DNA of 64,000 nucleotides from Streptomyces canus (GTDB lineage: Bacteria > Actinomycetota > Actinomycetes > Streptomycetales > Streptomycetaceae), in assembly GCF_030815415.1 (NCBI RefSeq), contig NZ_JAUSWW010000001.1:1922001-1986000 (forward strand), written 5' to 3'. The position numbers and the translations under genes are program-made. Below the pieces are notes generated by a model, which saw only the letters and a list, made by a program, of their open reading frames with translations, was not told where the DNA came from and made no database searches. Numbering within the stretch: position 1 is the first letter of the stretch; each line of letters begins with the position of its first letter. This document shows, piece after piece, positions 63,773-64,000 of this stretch.

Positions 63773-64000
63773 ATGAGCAGGCTGAACAGGTCGGAGCGTC
63801 CGTACGACATCGTGCTCTTCGGAGCCACCGGGTTCGTGGGGACACTCACCGCGCAGTACCTCGCCACGCGCGCGCCCGAGGGGCTGCGCTGGGCGATCGC
63901 CGGTCGCAGCGAGGAGAAGCTCCAGGCGCTGCGGGAGCGGCTGCCGGGCGGCGCGGAGGTCGGGGTGCTGCGGGCGGACGTGGCCGATCCGGCCTCGCTG
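63773..64000 (+). CDS. Saccharopine dehydrogenase-like / trans-acting enoyl reductase family protein (5' part)
   Basis: ATG 63773 behind GAGGGGTG opens a frame still open at the window end (76 codons). It begins RPYDIVLFGATGFVGTLTAQ, a Rossmann NAD(P) motif, then LRWAIAGRSEEKLQAL and EVGVLRADVADPASL. This start matches the saccharopine dehydrogenase NADP-binding family that includes mycobacterial trans-acting enoyl reductases. The rest is outside the window. Confidence 0.8.
   Translation, partial: MSRLNRSERPYDIVLFGATGFVGTLTAQYLATRAPEGLRWAIAGRSEEKLQALRERLPGGAEVGVLRADVADPASL

Overview
This window looks like chromosomal DNA from a Streptomyces or a very close actinomycete. Evidence: high GC with strong third-position GC bias; GTG and TTG starts; many 4-base stop/start overlaps; several apparently leaderless promoters; GC-rich dispersed intergenic repeats typical of the genus; and a gene order (aminotransferase, dxs, ispG, hpnH, hpnG, shc, hpnE, hpnD, hpnC, then a polymer export locus, idi and an SCO6745-like gene) that I recall from the S. 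coelicolor chromosome. No rRNA or tRNA gene, CRISPR array or prophage was seen.

Layout. 209-3261: a GH36 alpha-galactosidase and a divergent tyrosine phosphatase. 3277-4021: a small membrane protein beside a broken XRE-cupin regulator that still has an intact double operator. 4029-16875: a complete hopanoid operon on the minus strand. In transcription order it holds hpnC, hpnD, hpnE, a polyprenyl diphosphate synthase, shc, hpnG, hpnH, ispG, dxs and a class III aminotransferase. It therefore carries its own MEP-pathway genes, squalene synthesis by the HpnCDE route, cyclisation and side-chain building. 17230-24273: a seven-gene minus-strand operon (DUF5941-type CDP-alcohol phosphotransferase, nucleotidyltransferase, glycerol-1-phosphate-dehydrogenase-like enzyme, second CDP-alcohol phosphotransferase, GT2 glycosyltransferase, two-component ABC exporter). 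It predicts an exported polyol-phosphate polymer or lipid that I cannot match to a characterised product, and it is the best candidate for an undescribed system. 24558-27406: galE, a CDF zinc exporter and idi.

27417-35861: an RsbW-like kinase, an HdeD-like membrane protein, an enoyl-CoA hydratase, two DJ-1/PfpI-domain genes separated by a 0.5-kb minisatellite, an SCO6745-like protein behind a perfect palindromic operator, a second GC-rich degenerate repeat, a 43-residue protein and tex. 36088-44051: a secreted serine hydrolase, an ABC-F ATPase with a one-base frameshift, a peptidoglycan amidase, an unknown protein, a D-amino-acid oxidase whose stop codon lies in a 250-bp MITE, and a BCCT transporter. 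44117-49023: three secreted peptidases (M14, S15, M1). 49061-51664: a tightly coupled five-gene operon (macro domain, PfkB kinase, lipoprotein, 27-residue membrane peptide, DUF6766-like protein).

51705-54640 is a decayed stretch: a 5'-truncated amino acid permease, about 600 bp without a recognisable gene, a MerR regulator and a broken SDR gene. 54771-63260 holds catabolic genes: an IclR regulator with a benzoylformate-decarboxylase-like enzyme, then a four-gene beta-oxidation operon (CoA transferase/racemase, acyl-CoA dehydrogenase, thiolase, FadB). The window ends with a broken MmcQ/YjbR gene and the start of a saccharopine-dehydrogenase-like gene. Five loci are disrupted, so comparison with close relatives and a check of the reads should come first.
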